Source: Rattus norvegicus (lineage: Eukaryota; Chordata; Mammalia; Rodentia; Muridae). From it: a DNA stretch of 64,000 bases. Of this stretch, positions 11,960 to 22,190 are shown piece by piece (the stretch's first letter is position 1; every line of letters begins with the position of its first letter). The stretch is taken from positions 62,001 to 126,000 of the forward strand of contig NW_026947408.1 of the NCBI RefSeq assembly GCF_036323735.1, written 5' to 3'. The notes below the pieces were generated by a model. It saw only the letters and a program-made list of their open reading frames with translations, was not told where the DNA came from and did no database searches. The position numbers were made by a program, and so were the translations under genes.

Positions 11960-13550
11960 CGGTTGCTGGCAGAAGGCACTTTTTAGCTACATCAATCTCA
12001 TCTAGTTTTGGTGGCTGACTTATATATATATACTTTTGGTGGATCCTAAACGTATGTGGTTAGGTGGAATTGTAACATGGATTCTGAGCAACTAGGTCAA
12101 GAATGTAGACTTCAGAAATGACAGTGCCAAATAGACTCCCTCAAGTTCTTATGAACCTATTGAAGTAGAGGTTTCACTGGTCCTCAAGCCATCCTTCTTT
12201 CTGCCCATCCTCCAGTATCGTATGTTTGGCCTTCAGAGAGAATCACGGTAAAACATCCAACCCTAATTCTAGCAATAGGAACACAGGAAAGTAGATAGTG
12301 TAGTACTGCTATCAAATAGGACTAGAGAACTGAATTCTATAGTCATTATGTCATTTGCTTTGCTGAAAATGGAATTGGAAACAGAATTTTTGAGTGCACA
12401 TACAGGAATATTAATAAAGTCTCATCGTGGAATGTACAATGAGAAAGTGAAATACAATATTCATTCAATTAAGTTCTGTAGGCAAAATATTGTCCTTTGG
12501 GATATAGAGAAAACCTGGGATATTGAACTGTATGTCACAGGAATGAACCTGGGGAAAAATATTATCTAGAAGAATCTCCTCCACTCTATGTTGCTAAATC
12601 TTTTCTAGCCATGCTCAGCCCCTAACTTTGTCCATTCAGAGCAAGTAACCCCTAATGAAACAAAGAGAAATCTCTACCTTTAGAGAGATGTAGTGTGTAA
12701 AGGTTTCCACCCTTAAACAGGAGACTCTCCTGAAAGTGTCACCCTCAAATTTGGTCAATGTAAGGAAAGCTGTTTAGCAGGTAGACCATGGCAGTTTTCA
12801 GTGACTTCATTAGGCCTCCCTGAAATAACTCTTGTATCCTGGAAAGCCTTAGCTTCTTCTGTGATGTCACAAGTGTCCTGACTGCAACCGCCTCTCAGAT
12901 ATCCCTTCAGGACCTCTAGGGTTCACTAATTGTCCTTTAATGCATTGTATACAGCCATTTGAGAGGGAGAACACAGAGGATGAAGTGATCAGACATGGGG
13001 AATATGAAGCTGGCCTTCTGTCTTGGTATGATAAGGGAAGAAATACGTGGTCAATGGGAAATCCCCTTGAGTCTTGGGTAGGGGTTGAGTTGATCCATTG
13101 AAGAGATAGCCCTGATCTGAGATTTCCACATATGGAATCAGGAGCTGGGGGCCTCTCAGAAGCATCTCAACTTCCATGCTTGTTATTTTTCTTGGTAGTC
13201 AGATAGTTTATATAATTCATTTCTTTATCCCAAAATCCACGTGTTGGGAAGGGCACTATAATTTTTCCTGAGAGCTCATAGCTTTTACCATTTTACCAAG
13301 AAGGAAAAGGTCCTAAGGAAGAAAGATAAGGCAAGTATTGTGTCCTCAGTACAGAGAAAACTCCTCCATGCATTGAATTCTAATGATGTAGTTTGTGTCT
13401 GGCATTGATATCTGGGAGGGACAAGTGCTTCTTGATGAGACTACATCATATCAGTCTTTCCACTAGTATTACTCTGAATACCATTCCCTGACAGTGACCC
13501 TTTAAAATTCTGAGTCAATAGTTGTGATTAACTGGAAGATTTCTTTTCTT
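11421..13550. repeat. Composite repeat unit B (L1 3' UTR + X)
   Basis: The second unit, in the same orientation as A. The antisense L1 3' UTR piece covers about 11421-11876 ('ctatatttacattcaatgtt', 'agctctgggtcattgacatt', 'aagaggtctgtttcagttca'). A (CA)n(TA)n junction tract spans 11877-11960 and X runs to about 13550. The start-to-start distance to unit C is about 2.14 kb. No coding capacity is seen; frames up to 88 codons are junction by-products. Confidence 0.87.
11877..11960. repeat. (CA)n(TA)n junction microsatellite of unit B
   Basis: A short (AC)n run followed by interrupted (TA)n. It lies exactly where the L1 3' UTR part meets X, the same place as the microsatellites in units A, E and F. 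Confidence 0.93.
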
Positions 13551-13554
13551 TTAT

Positions 13555-14898
13555 TTCTTTCATTTTTTTAAAATTTTTAACAAATTGTATTGCTTTTTTA
13601 ATTGGAAATTTCTAAATTTACATTTAAAATATTATTTCCTTTCCCAGTTTCCTGACTATAATATCCCTTACCAGTCCCCTTACTCTTTTCATTATAACCT
13701 CTCTTACTGCCCCTGGACATTCACTTGAACTGGGAGTCAAACGTAGGCAGTACCAAGGATTCTCCTTCCATTGTAACCCAACAAGGCCATCCTCTACAAC
13801 ATATGCATTGGAGACATAGGTCTGTTCATGTATATTCTTTGAATATTGGTCAACTACCAGAAAGCTCTGTTTCATTGGCATTGTTGTTCTTATGGGGTTG
13901 AAAGCACCTTCATCTCTTCTAATCCTTTCTCAAAATCTGCAAACAAGTAGTTCATTTTCAGTTCACTGGTTTGACACTAGGGTTCATGTTGTGGTTTGCC
14001 CTGAAGTTATCTGTGGTAGAAGCTAATTCCCCGGCCCCAAGGTCAGCTACATAGTCCTGTACTCAGAATTCAGGTTTCTTCACCAGAACCAAGACCCCAT
14101 TGAATTTGTAAAGTATATGTGAGTGGCAGGAACAGGACAGAAGGAAAGTTATCATGGGAAGAGAAGGAAGAATGTGCGGAAGAGAAGTTTGAAGGAAGAG
14201 GAGGAGACTAGAGGAAAAAAGAGAGAAAGGAAGATGACAGATTGAGAAGCCATGGTATGTGAATTTAAGATTCTGCTCTGTGTATTTACAGGTCGTTGTT
14301 AATGTTCTTAAGGGATGTATGGTACCTGGCTTTGTATGTTTAAGTGGGCTATTATATCTAATCAACTGGATCAAAGATTATTGTGTTGTATGTTTTTTAT
14401 GTGAGGGTTTGAGTATAGGAAAGTGTGTAATGTCATGAAACACTGCGCAGCAGGAGAGGGATTGTGTTTCTGCCAAGAAACTAAGTCAAGAATGTAGAAT
14501 ACACAAAGGACAATGCCAAATAAACTCTCTCCTGTACTAATGAACATATTGAGTTGAGGTTTAAATGGACCTCAAGCCATTCCTCTCCCTGTTTTTACTC
14601 CTGTATCTTATTCTTCCTGAAGAATAAATCATGGTAAAATATACACAACACTCAAGTCTGACCATGGGAACACAGTAAGTTAGATAGTGCAGAATTGAAT
14701 TCAAATGGGACTAGAGAACCAAATTCTATAGTCCATGTTCTCCTCTGATTTACTGATGTCTGGTAATTTTGGGATAAAATAAGGATTTGGGTGTTTATCA
14801 TTTGAAGTAGGTCCACAATATTTACACTGTTATACTGATTCTATAGCTAGGCCACTTTTGTAGCCAAAATTATTACAGAAAATGGATTTGGAAAACAA
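13555..14898. repeat. Composite repeat unit C, internally replaced and right-truncated
   Basis: The L1 3' UTR part is present from 13555 to about 13985. The usual L1 end, microsatellite and first bases of X are replaced by about 480 bp of other sequence (13987-14465). X resumes at 'aagtcaagaatgtagaatac' and stops abruptly near 14898 after 'atttggaaaacaatc'. In intact units X continues for more than 1 kb beyond this point. Confidence 0.8.
13987..14465. other. Foreign segment within unit C, possibly LTR-like
   Basis: This segment has no counterpart in units A, B, E or F. It begins tgttgtggtttgccctg and ends gtgtttctgcca, so a TG...CA-ended reading is possible. It contains a purine-rich block (about 14125-14235). 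I see no poly(A) signal, and the host unit lacks about 300 bp at the site, so a simple solo-LTR insertion is not established. The family is unknown. Confidence 0.4.
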
Positions 14899-15732
14899 TC
14901 ATGTACACAATTAAGACAATGAATTAGGGAAGATCCCAGCAGGCAGTACTCAGTGAACCATTGGATTATAAAGAAAATAAAACAGGAAAATATAAAGGAC
15001 ATGTAGCTGGAAAGGGAATGAATCCAGAGAGAGTAGAACAAAGTTAAGGATTGGTGTGATCAAGGTAAATTGCAAACATGTGTGAAGAATAAATAAAAAT
15101 TCTAAAATAAGAATAAAAGTTCTGAAAATATATTGAGGATTTTTATATCCTATGGAAGTCATTTTTCCGTAAAAGTAGAATAGAGTATCCTAACTTTTGT
15201 TAAGTTGCAGAAAAGTCAGTGAAAAAACATAGTTACACTGGTTTAGTGCATGCTGTCTGCATTATTGAAATATCAAACTGAGGCTCATTAATCTGTACAG
15301 TTAATTTATATCACCTGTTCAAATAAAATAAAATGAAACACTGTGTAATGATCCACAAAACCAAACTGCACACTATAGAAGTAAATGCAAACCAAAAAAA
15401 TGTCCCGTTCCTAACCTCAACAATTTTACTCTTTGAAACTCTGAATAAATATGAATATAAAGGTTCTAACCTGATACATAGCATATATTATGGTGTCTTT
15501 GTGACTTATATGGTAAGATTTTTAGAGTTTCACATTGCCATCAATTATGTCATTCATTTTTAAACACCTAGGACAACAAAATTTAAAATCCTTGGGCTTT
15601 GGTCCTGACAGCCAGGGATTGTACTCTGTACATGATCACTTTATATTAATTAGCTAAACTCTGAAAGGGAATTAGGTGCTTCACAAAATTATATTGTTTC
15701 ATTGCTATGGTTATGATAAGTGTTTCTTGTGA

Positions 15733-15734
<2 letters not shown>
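14899..15734. other. AT-rich DNA, nothing recognised
   Basis: Unassigned sequence to the right of the broken end of unit C. I see no supportable gene or RNA. Confidence 0.5.

Positions 15735-15779
<45 letters not shown>
15735..15779. repeat. (TA)n microsatellite
   Basis: A pure AT dinucleotide tract of about 44 bp. Confidence 0.96.
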
Positions 15780-15780
<1 letters not shown>

Positions 15781-15969
15781 CTCATGACAAATTTTGCTTT
15801 CTCTTCTGGTGTTTTGTGAGCTATTGATGAGCTTAAACCTAGCTTCCTTACCAACCTAGCACTTACAATAGATTATGTTTCAGTGTTGAACATAGACACA
15901 CTAAAGATAGGGAAAACACTGAAAATAGTATGGGCTTTGTTCACTGTTCCAAAATATCGTTTTCTGACT

Positions 15970-16078
15970 TCTTCTTCATCATCTTCACCACCACCACTAT
16001 CACCACCACCACCACCACCACCACCACCACCACCACCACCACCACCATCATCAACATCATCATCACCATCATCATCCA
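15970..16078. repeat. (CAC/ACC)n and (CAT)n trinucleotide repeat
   Basis: A run of CCA/CAC triplets (core about 15984-16046), flanked by CAT/CTT triplets. Both strands are open (poly-Pro/Ser on plus, poly-Gly/Asp on minus). This follows from triplet composition and is not evidence of a gene. The minus strand is a GGT repeat with G-quadruplex potential. Confidence 0.93.
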
Positions 16079-16800
16079 ATTTACATGAAATTGAATTTGG
16101 AATTTTGTTACACCAAAGATGAAATGAGAAGTATTCTGCTTGAAGAAGAGATACTGATGAACACTAACTGCTGTGCAGTCATTTTAATGTCATAAAGACA
16201 TTGCCAAAGTTGCTTCAGATGATTGAATGAAATGGTAGCATTCTATACAACAGGGTTTGAGAGTCCCTTAGTAATAGAATGGTCTTTTACAGTAAGGTCT
16301 TCATTATCAGACTTTGATTTAACCCATCTACCAACAAAATGAAATTGTCCCAGAAATATTATAGTGCCTCTACAGAAAGAGATTTTATCCACTGATACAC
16401 ATCTACTTCTATTTCTTAATTGTCATGTTGACATGGGCATAGGATACAATATGTTCTGATTTACTTATGGCATTTTAGTATTATTTGGGTTAATTTTGAA
16501 AATTTCAAAGGAAAAAACCTATGCCATGATTGTATCCCATACAACTTTTAATTCGATCTTGAAGAGTTTCATGAAAACTGAATGTATATCTTCCATTTAA
16601 AAAATTGTAACATCCATCATGTGAAACTCCCACTGAACCTCAGTGGATTGATGTCTCTGGAAGCATTTAAAGACTCTCCTACTGCATTATTGCAACTCTA
16701 TAGAGGCTTCACTCCCATAGTGGCAGTCCCAGATTGGCTGTAAAAAAATCATTTTCTGTGCCTTGGAAAGGGTTTAAAATTTGTGAAAATTGCGCAGACA
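16079..16800. other. Unassigned DNA
   Basis: No gene, RNA or repeat that I can name. Confidence 0.5.
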
Positions 16801-17275
16801 GGCCCTAGAAAGTATGTTTTTAAAATTATTTTCTTAAAATTAGACTTATTCATGCAATATATTTGAGTTATGACTTGCCTTCCCTCTATTCCCTCCTTCT
16901 TCTATTCCTCTCCTGTCATCTGTATCTACATTCTTCCGACTCTCACTAGAAAACAAACAGTCATCTCAGCGATAAAAATAAAATGCAAGTTAATGAACTG
17001 GAGTAGAACAAAACAAGCAGATAGAAAAGAACCAGTACAAGGTACAAGAATCAGGTACAGACACAGGGACCCAGACTTCTAATCACACACTCAGGAATTC
17101 CATGGAAACATAAAACCAGGAAAATATATACACAAAACATACAGAGTAACAATTAATAGATACATAAACAAATAACATAAGGAAGAAGAAATCATGAAGA
17201 AAAAGTCCTGACCCATTATGAGACAAGGAACCTCCAAAGATAAGGTTGAGTTCCCTTAGTGCTTTATACACAGTC
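16801..17275. mobile_element. Probable old rodent L1-derived fragment
   Basis: The landmarks 'cactagaaaacaaacagtca', 'caggaattccatggaaac', 'cattatgagacaaggaacct' and 'gttgagttcccttagtg' resemble a recurrent block of older murine L1 (Lx-type) ends. The assignment and orientation are uncertain. The two short frames inside are not supported as genes. Confidence 0.4.
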
Positions 17276-17865
17276 TAAACTTAAATTTAATTTTTGTACC
17301 CAGTGAGATTCCCTTGGAGAAAATTAAGTTTTCATTTTCAAATGATTACTCATTGGAGACAACTTCTGGTTTAGAGATAATGTGAAGTGCAGGGCTTGGA
17401 TTCTTTCAAGGGCTAATTAAGAGATAAGGAGATCTGTGAGTTGCTGTCTTCTGAACATCATGCAGTTGTGACACTCAAGAAGTCACAATCTATCTGAACA
17501 GACCCTAAATAATATTGACCCTGCCTATTCAAAGTAACTAAGGACAGTGCTGGAGAAAAAAAATGATGTAGCCACTGGTGTCTTACTAGTGGTTAAATGT
17601 ATAGCTTCACACCCATGTTCACCGAAATGGCTCAGGTTAAATCCAGGGGTTTATGAAACAAATAATAAAGATATGCAAGTGCTATCAGGGTTTAGTCCAA
17701 AGGTATGTTGCTTGGGGAGGATGAGGTTGAGAGTGTAGAGGGCTTCCATACATGTGTTGTGCATCTACGGAATTGTCAAAGAATAACTTGCTTTCTTAAA
17801 ACTTCTAAATGTAACCACCAAGAAAGTTTGGGAGATATTCTCTCAAGTCTGCTCTATTTGTTTTA
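17276..17865. other. Unassigned DNA
   Basis: Nothing recognised. A 63-codon plus-strand frame at 17547-17738 has no family features. Confidence 0.45.
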
Positions 17866-17945
17866 AAAATTGGGTCTTATTGCATAGCTAAAATTGACCT
17901 AAAACTCCCAGTGTTCTGTCACCTGCCTCCCCTGCCCTTATTGGA
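17866..17945 (-). mobile_element. Degraded B1-like SINE fragment
   Basis: 'gggtcttattgcatagctaa' followed by 'acctaaaactcccagtg' and 'cacctgcctcccctgccct' reads as the reverse complement of the central part of an old B1-type (7SL-derived) SINE. No poly(A) tail or flanking duplication is preserved. Confidence 0.45.
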
Positions 17946-18460
17946 GGTTTACTATACATGGACAAAATTAAAGGATATATGTAAATCTTCTGTTTATGAA
18001 ATTTGACTACATAATGCAATATTCTGTTATTTGTTTTTCATTTAACAATATATCTTGAATACATGTACATGGGGAAATTCTTCATGTAACATCAGGCAAT
18101 TAAGAAATGGTAGTATACTCTTTTGTTTAAATAATAGCCTACCTATGTAATTCAGATTATTTTCAATTTCATTAACTAAAGTTCGTTACTGTAAATCAGC
18201 ATGAACACTGACTCAGTCACTGTACTCAATGTTGATTATTTACATTGTATTTTGTATAAATTACAAAACACGTTGTTGGAATGATGTCAAGGCTGTTAAG
18301 TAATGTAATACTTGTATAAATACTGCCAAATTGCCATCTCAGAAGACTATAATAAATACATTTTGTAATCAATTTTATATGATAGAACCCATAGTATACC
18401 ATTCAAAATTAATCATGCACATATTTTAAAAACGGTATCAGTCTCTGATTTCTGTCACTT
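17946..18460. other. AT-rich DNA, nothing recognised
   Basis: No supportable feature. Confidence 0.5.
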
Positions 18461-18464
18461 GTTG

Positions 18465-18812
18465 AATTAGGGTATGGACTGAAGAAACTGAAGGGGAGGG
18501 CAGCCTCTATAGGAAGAACAACAGTCTCGAATCATCCCCACCCCTGAGATCTCCCAGACACTAAGCCACCAACCAGGTATCATACACGAGCTGGTCCAAG
18601 ACCCTGACACATGTATAGCAGAGGACTGCCTGGTCTGGCCTAATCCTGGAGCGACGTGAGCCCCCAGGGACCAGGGATGACTGGCAGGATCTGGGGAGCA
18701 TCCTCTTGGAGTAGGGGAGGAGGAAGTGGAATGGAATGAGGAACTGTGGAAGAGGACCTGGAGAGGGAGCAATGGCAGGAATGTAAATAAATAAAATAAT
18801 TTTTATAATACT
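18465..18812 (+). mobile_element. Lx-like L1 3' UTR end
   Basis: A sense-orientation 3' end: 'gaagaaactgaaggggaggg', 'aggaagaacaacagtctcga', 'taagccaccaaccaggta', 'atgtatagcagaggactgcc', then a G/A-rich block and a terminal 'aatgtaaataaataaaata'. This is the typical order of an older murine L1 3' UTR. The minus-strand frames across it (up to 101 codons) are by-products. Confidence 0.75.
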
Positions 18813-19029
18813 TTTAGTCATAAATTCAAATGCTCGTTTCTTTTAAGCATCTACATTGCAATACAATCGTGAAGTTTAGCGTTTTATGCTTACTGAACTG
18901 TGTAAGAATTAATCCTTAATTTTCTCTATTCTTATTACTTTGCATCAATTGTGTTTGCCTATGTAGAATGCTTACTATTCATAATTTGTGCAGAAAATAC
19001 ATTCATGATTTTTTTTATTTTAATGATCT

Positions 19030-19207
19030 GTTATGTGTGAATGTCTGTGTATAAACTTGTGCACATGAACACAGGCACCTGGGGAGACCAGAAGATGTCA
19101 GATACCCTGCAGCAGCTTTTACAGCTGGTTGCAAGTGGCTTCATGTGTGTTGGAAACTGAACATGTTTGCTCTAGAGAGTAGTAAGTGCTCTTAACCTCT
19201 AAGCTAA
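19030..19207 (+). mobile_element. B3/B2-type SINE
   Basis: The succession 'tgcacatgaacacaggcacc', 'agaccagaagatgtcagata', 'ttacagctggttgcaagtgg', 'tgttggaaactgaacatg' and 'gtaagtgctcttaacctcta' matches the body of the tRNA-derived B3/B2 SINE family, diverged. No clear A-rich tail or target duplication remains. Confidence 0.75.
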
Positions 19208-20375
19208 TACTACAACACTTATTACATAATAAAAACAAACCTATTTATAATTTTCTCATGTATTTCAGGGTATCTTTGAACTTGGGACATCTTGCCTCAT
19301 TCTAGGTGCTGAGACTACATTCAGGCAATTTCCAGCTTTCTTTCCTTTATCTTAGTAAGATGTGTTAGATCAAATATGTTAATATTATGCAGTAAATCCT
19401 CCATATGTTTACTTATAGAACCTTGGCTTAGTGTCTGTTTCATTCCTCTGCAATGACTATATTAATTTTAGAGTTCGCAGTTCTCTCTTTCTTTACACAA
19501 TTGATCAGATGTGTTTTTCTTTCATATAGAATGAATAATAGCCTTTTAGTTTTTCTTTGAATAGTTAATGTACTAAGAAAATGTGTTGAAATTCCCATTT
19601 TAAGGCCAATCCAAAACATTATTTCTTTAAAATGTTCCTAGAGTTATGTGTTTCTTTTTCTTCTTATTATTATTATTCTCATTAGTCTCATTATTAATAT
19701 TCTGTGTAAGCTTTTATGTGTTCAAGTCATGTAGTGAATATGGAAATCTTCCAAACATATATGTGTAGGTATCAAATTTAGGTTCTTGGTTTTTCATGGC
19801 ATAAAATTTTATCTGCTCAGGGACCTCACTAGAACACACTGTAAAACATTAAGGTGACATATAGCTCCAGGCTGCTTTTATATATACAATGTTTCCATCA
19901 TTTTGTTTTAAAAAATATTTTTGATTATTCTAATATATTTTGTTTTCAATGTCCAGTTGGTAAGTCTAGTGTGCTTATTTTATTATTTAGGAAATAATTT
20001 AATCATAATTATTATGCACTTGATACATAGCTAATAGGAAATTATCTTATAAAATTGAATAAATGTAATTAGTTTCCTTCAGCATGAACCTTGGTACATA
20101 ATTTTGTTCATTATTACTATGTATTTGCATAAAACAGAGAATATTTCATTGTCCCAATACTGATGCGAATTTTATACAGTATGACAGCTACCAACTACAT
20201 GTGACTTTTAATCATTTAAAAGGAGTTAAGATTATATTGTTAAATGATATTTCCATAACATCAAGTAAATAGATTTTTTGCTTCAATTAATTAAACGTGC
20301 TACAGCAGGAAAAAATTTAATTTCCTTTGATATGTTAAAATGAAATTTATCTTTACCATTCTCCTGCCTATCAGA
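19208..20375. other. AT-rich DNA, one possible SINE scrap
   Basis: Mostly unassigned. About 19262-19335 ('gaacttgggacatcttgcct', 'aggtgctgagactacatt') may be a decayed antisense B1-like fragment, but I would not insist on it. Confidence 0.4.
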
Positions 20376-20379
20376 AAAC

Positions 20380-20693
20380 CAATATTCTTATACAGGAAGA
20401 TTTGCCAAGGACATGGCAGGATAGCCACAAAGGCAGTGCAGTGGCATGAATAGCTTGGTGATAGCCAACAGCTCTCTAATTTTGCTTAAGTCCTGTTCGG
20501 TGAACACGGATGGTACTGGTAGTTTATCCACATATATAAGGTTATTGAAGCTGTGGTTATGGGGGAGAATGTACAGCCCCTTCCATACTAAAGCCAGTAT
20601 CATACCTAACAACAATCATAGCCATGTGTCCTTATATACAGAATTAATTACAGTCTCTGCAGCAAAGATCACAGTAAAAATCCCAGCCAATCA
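20380..20693. repeat. Left half of an old dispersed retroelement-like repeat
   Basis: Sequence from about 'gccaaggacatggcaggata' to the insertion point at 20693 reads continuously into 21781-21985 once the young L1 between them is set aside. The joined stretch resembles a common rodent interspersed repeat, possibly of ERVK/BGLII type. That name is a guess. There is no intact coding frame. Confidence 0.4.
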
Positions 20694-20740
20694 TATACCC
20701 AAAAGATGCCTCAACATATAAAAGAGACACGTGCTCCACT

Positions 20741-20983
20741 ATGTTCATCGCAGCCTTATTTATAATAGCCAGAAAATGGAAAGAACCCAGATGCCCTTCA
20801 ACAGAGGAATGGATACAGAAAATGTGGTACATCTACACAATGGAATATTACTCAGCTATCAAAAACAACGAGTTTATGAAATTCGTAGGCAAATGGTTAG
20901 AACTGGAAAATATCATCCTGAGTGAGCTAACCCAATCACAGAAAGACATACATGGTGTGCACTCATTGATAAGTGGCTATTAG
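20741..20983 (+). pseudogene. L1 ORF2 C-terminal remnant
   Basis: An open frame of 80 codons encoding the extreme C terminus of rodent L1 ORF2p. It includes the stretch KEPRCPSTEEWIQKMW and the terminal HSLISGY. It lacks the endonuclease, reverse transcriptase and Cys-rich domains, because the insertion is 5'-truncated. Non-functional. Confidence 0.93.
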
Positions 20984-21555
20984 CCCAAATGCTTGAATTA
21001 CCCTAGATCCCTAGAACAAACGAAACTCAAGACGGATGATCAAAATGTGAATGCTTCACTCCTTCTTTAAATGAGGAAAAAGAATACCCTTGGCAGGGAA
21101 GGGAGAGGCAAAGATTAAAACAGAGACTGAAGGAACACCCCTTCAGAGCCTGCCCCATATGTGGACCATACATATACAGCCACCCAATTAGACAAGATGG
21201 ATGAAGCAAAGAAGTGCAGACCGACAGGAGCCGGATGTAGATCGCTCCTGAGAGACACAGCCAGAATACAGCATATACAGAGGTGAATGCCAGCAGCAAA
21301 CCACTGACCTGAGAATAGGTCCCCCGTTGAAGGAATCAGAGAAAGAACTGGAAGAGCTTGAAGGGGCTCGAGACCCCAAAAGTACAACAATGTCAAGCAA
21401 CCAGAGCTTCCAGGGACTAAGCCACTACTTAAGTACTATACATGGACTGACCCTGGACTCTGACCCCATAGGTAGCAATGAATAACCTAGTAAGAGCACC
21501 AGTGGAAGGGGAAGCCCTGGGTCCTGCTAAGACTGAACCCCAAGTGAACTAGACT

Positions 21556-21630
21556 ATGGGGGGAGGGAGGCAATGGGGGGAGGGTTGGGAGGGGGACACT
21601 CATAAGGAAGGGGAGGGGGGAGGGGGATGT
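21556..21630 (+). other. G-rich polypurine tract of L1 3' UTR
   Basis: Multiple G4-G7 runs separated by A or short loops lie on the + strand just upstream of the poly(A) end. Rodent L1 3' UTRs are known to carry such a tract, and it is predicted to form G-quadruplexes. Confidence 0.85.
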
Positions 21631-21780
21631 TTGCCCGGAAACCGGGAAAGGGAAAAACACTTGAAATGTATATAAGAAATACTCAAGTTAATAAAAAATA
21701 AAAATAAAAAAATAAAAAAAACAAAAAAAATAAAATAAAATGGGGGTAAAGGGGGTAAGAAAAAAAATCCCAGCCAATCA

Positions 21781-21990
21781 AAAAGCAGGAGAGAAACTTC
21801 AAATCCAGTCTCAAGGCTCTATTTTACAAAATGTCACTTGATTCAAGGCTGAGGAACATTACAGAAGAGGGGGCGAGAAGATTGTAAGAGACTAATTTTA
21901 CTATGAGATGGTGTCTCAAAGTAACACGAGAAATTACACTCATAACCTCTCACTAACATGATCGACTAAACAACACCTGAGGAAGAGAGG
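21781..21990. repeat. Right half of the interrupted old repeat
   Basis: Continuation of the repeat split by the young L1 ('aggctctattttacaaaatg', 'attcaaggctgaggaacatt', 'agattgtaagagactaattt'). Family uncertain, possibly retrovirus-like. No open frame. Confidence 0.4.
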
Positions 21991-22017
21991 GAATGGGGAA
22001 GAATGAAAGTTTAGTTT

Positions 22018-22125
22018 TCTTTCTTTTTCAACTCCTCCTCCTCCTCCTCCTCCTCCTCCTCCTTCTCCTCTCCCTTTCCCCCTACCCTTCTCCCTCACCC
22101 ACCTCCTCTTTCCCCTCCCTGATCT

Positions 22126-22189
<64 letters not shown>
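22018..22189. repeat. (TCC)n and (TC)n polypyrimidine tract
   Basis: About 170 bp of nearly pure pyrimidines on the + strand: (TCC)n at about 22030-22063, mixed C/T, then (TC)n at about 22132-22188. It lies where the poly(A)-side end of the antisense L1 to the right would be. The 96-codon poly-Leu/Ser frame is a by-product. Confidence 0.95.

Positions 22190-22190
<1 letters not shown>

Larger units (their letters stand above)
20676..21780 (+). mobile_element. Young 5'-truncated L1 with 18-bp target-site duplication
   Basis: The insertion starts at 20694 within the last part of ORF2 ('tatacccaaaagatgcctca') and runs through the ORF2 stop (TAG near 20981) and the whole 3' UTR to an A-rich tail at about 21690-21740. 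The direct repeat aaaaatcccagccaatca lies at 20676-20693 and 21763-21780. The plus-strand target reads ...cagt/aaaaa, so the cleaved strand is 5'-TTTTT/AC, close to the L1 endonuclease preference. ORF2 sequence is nearly identical to the end of the L1 at 63.5-64 kb, so both are recent. A short non-A segment sits between two A-rich runs at the 3' end. Confidence 0.95.
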
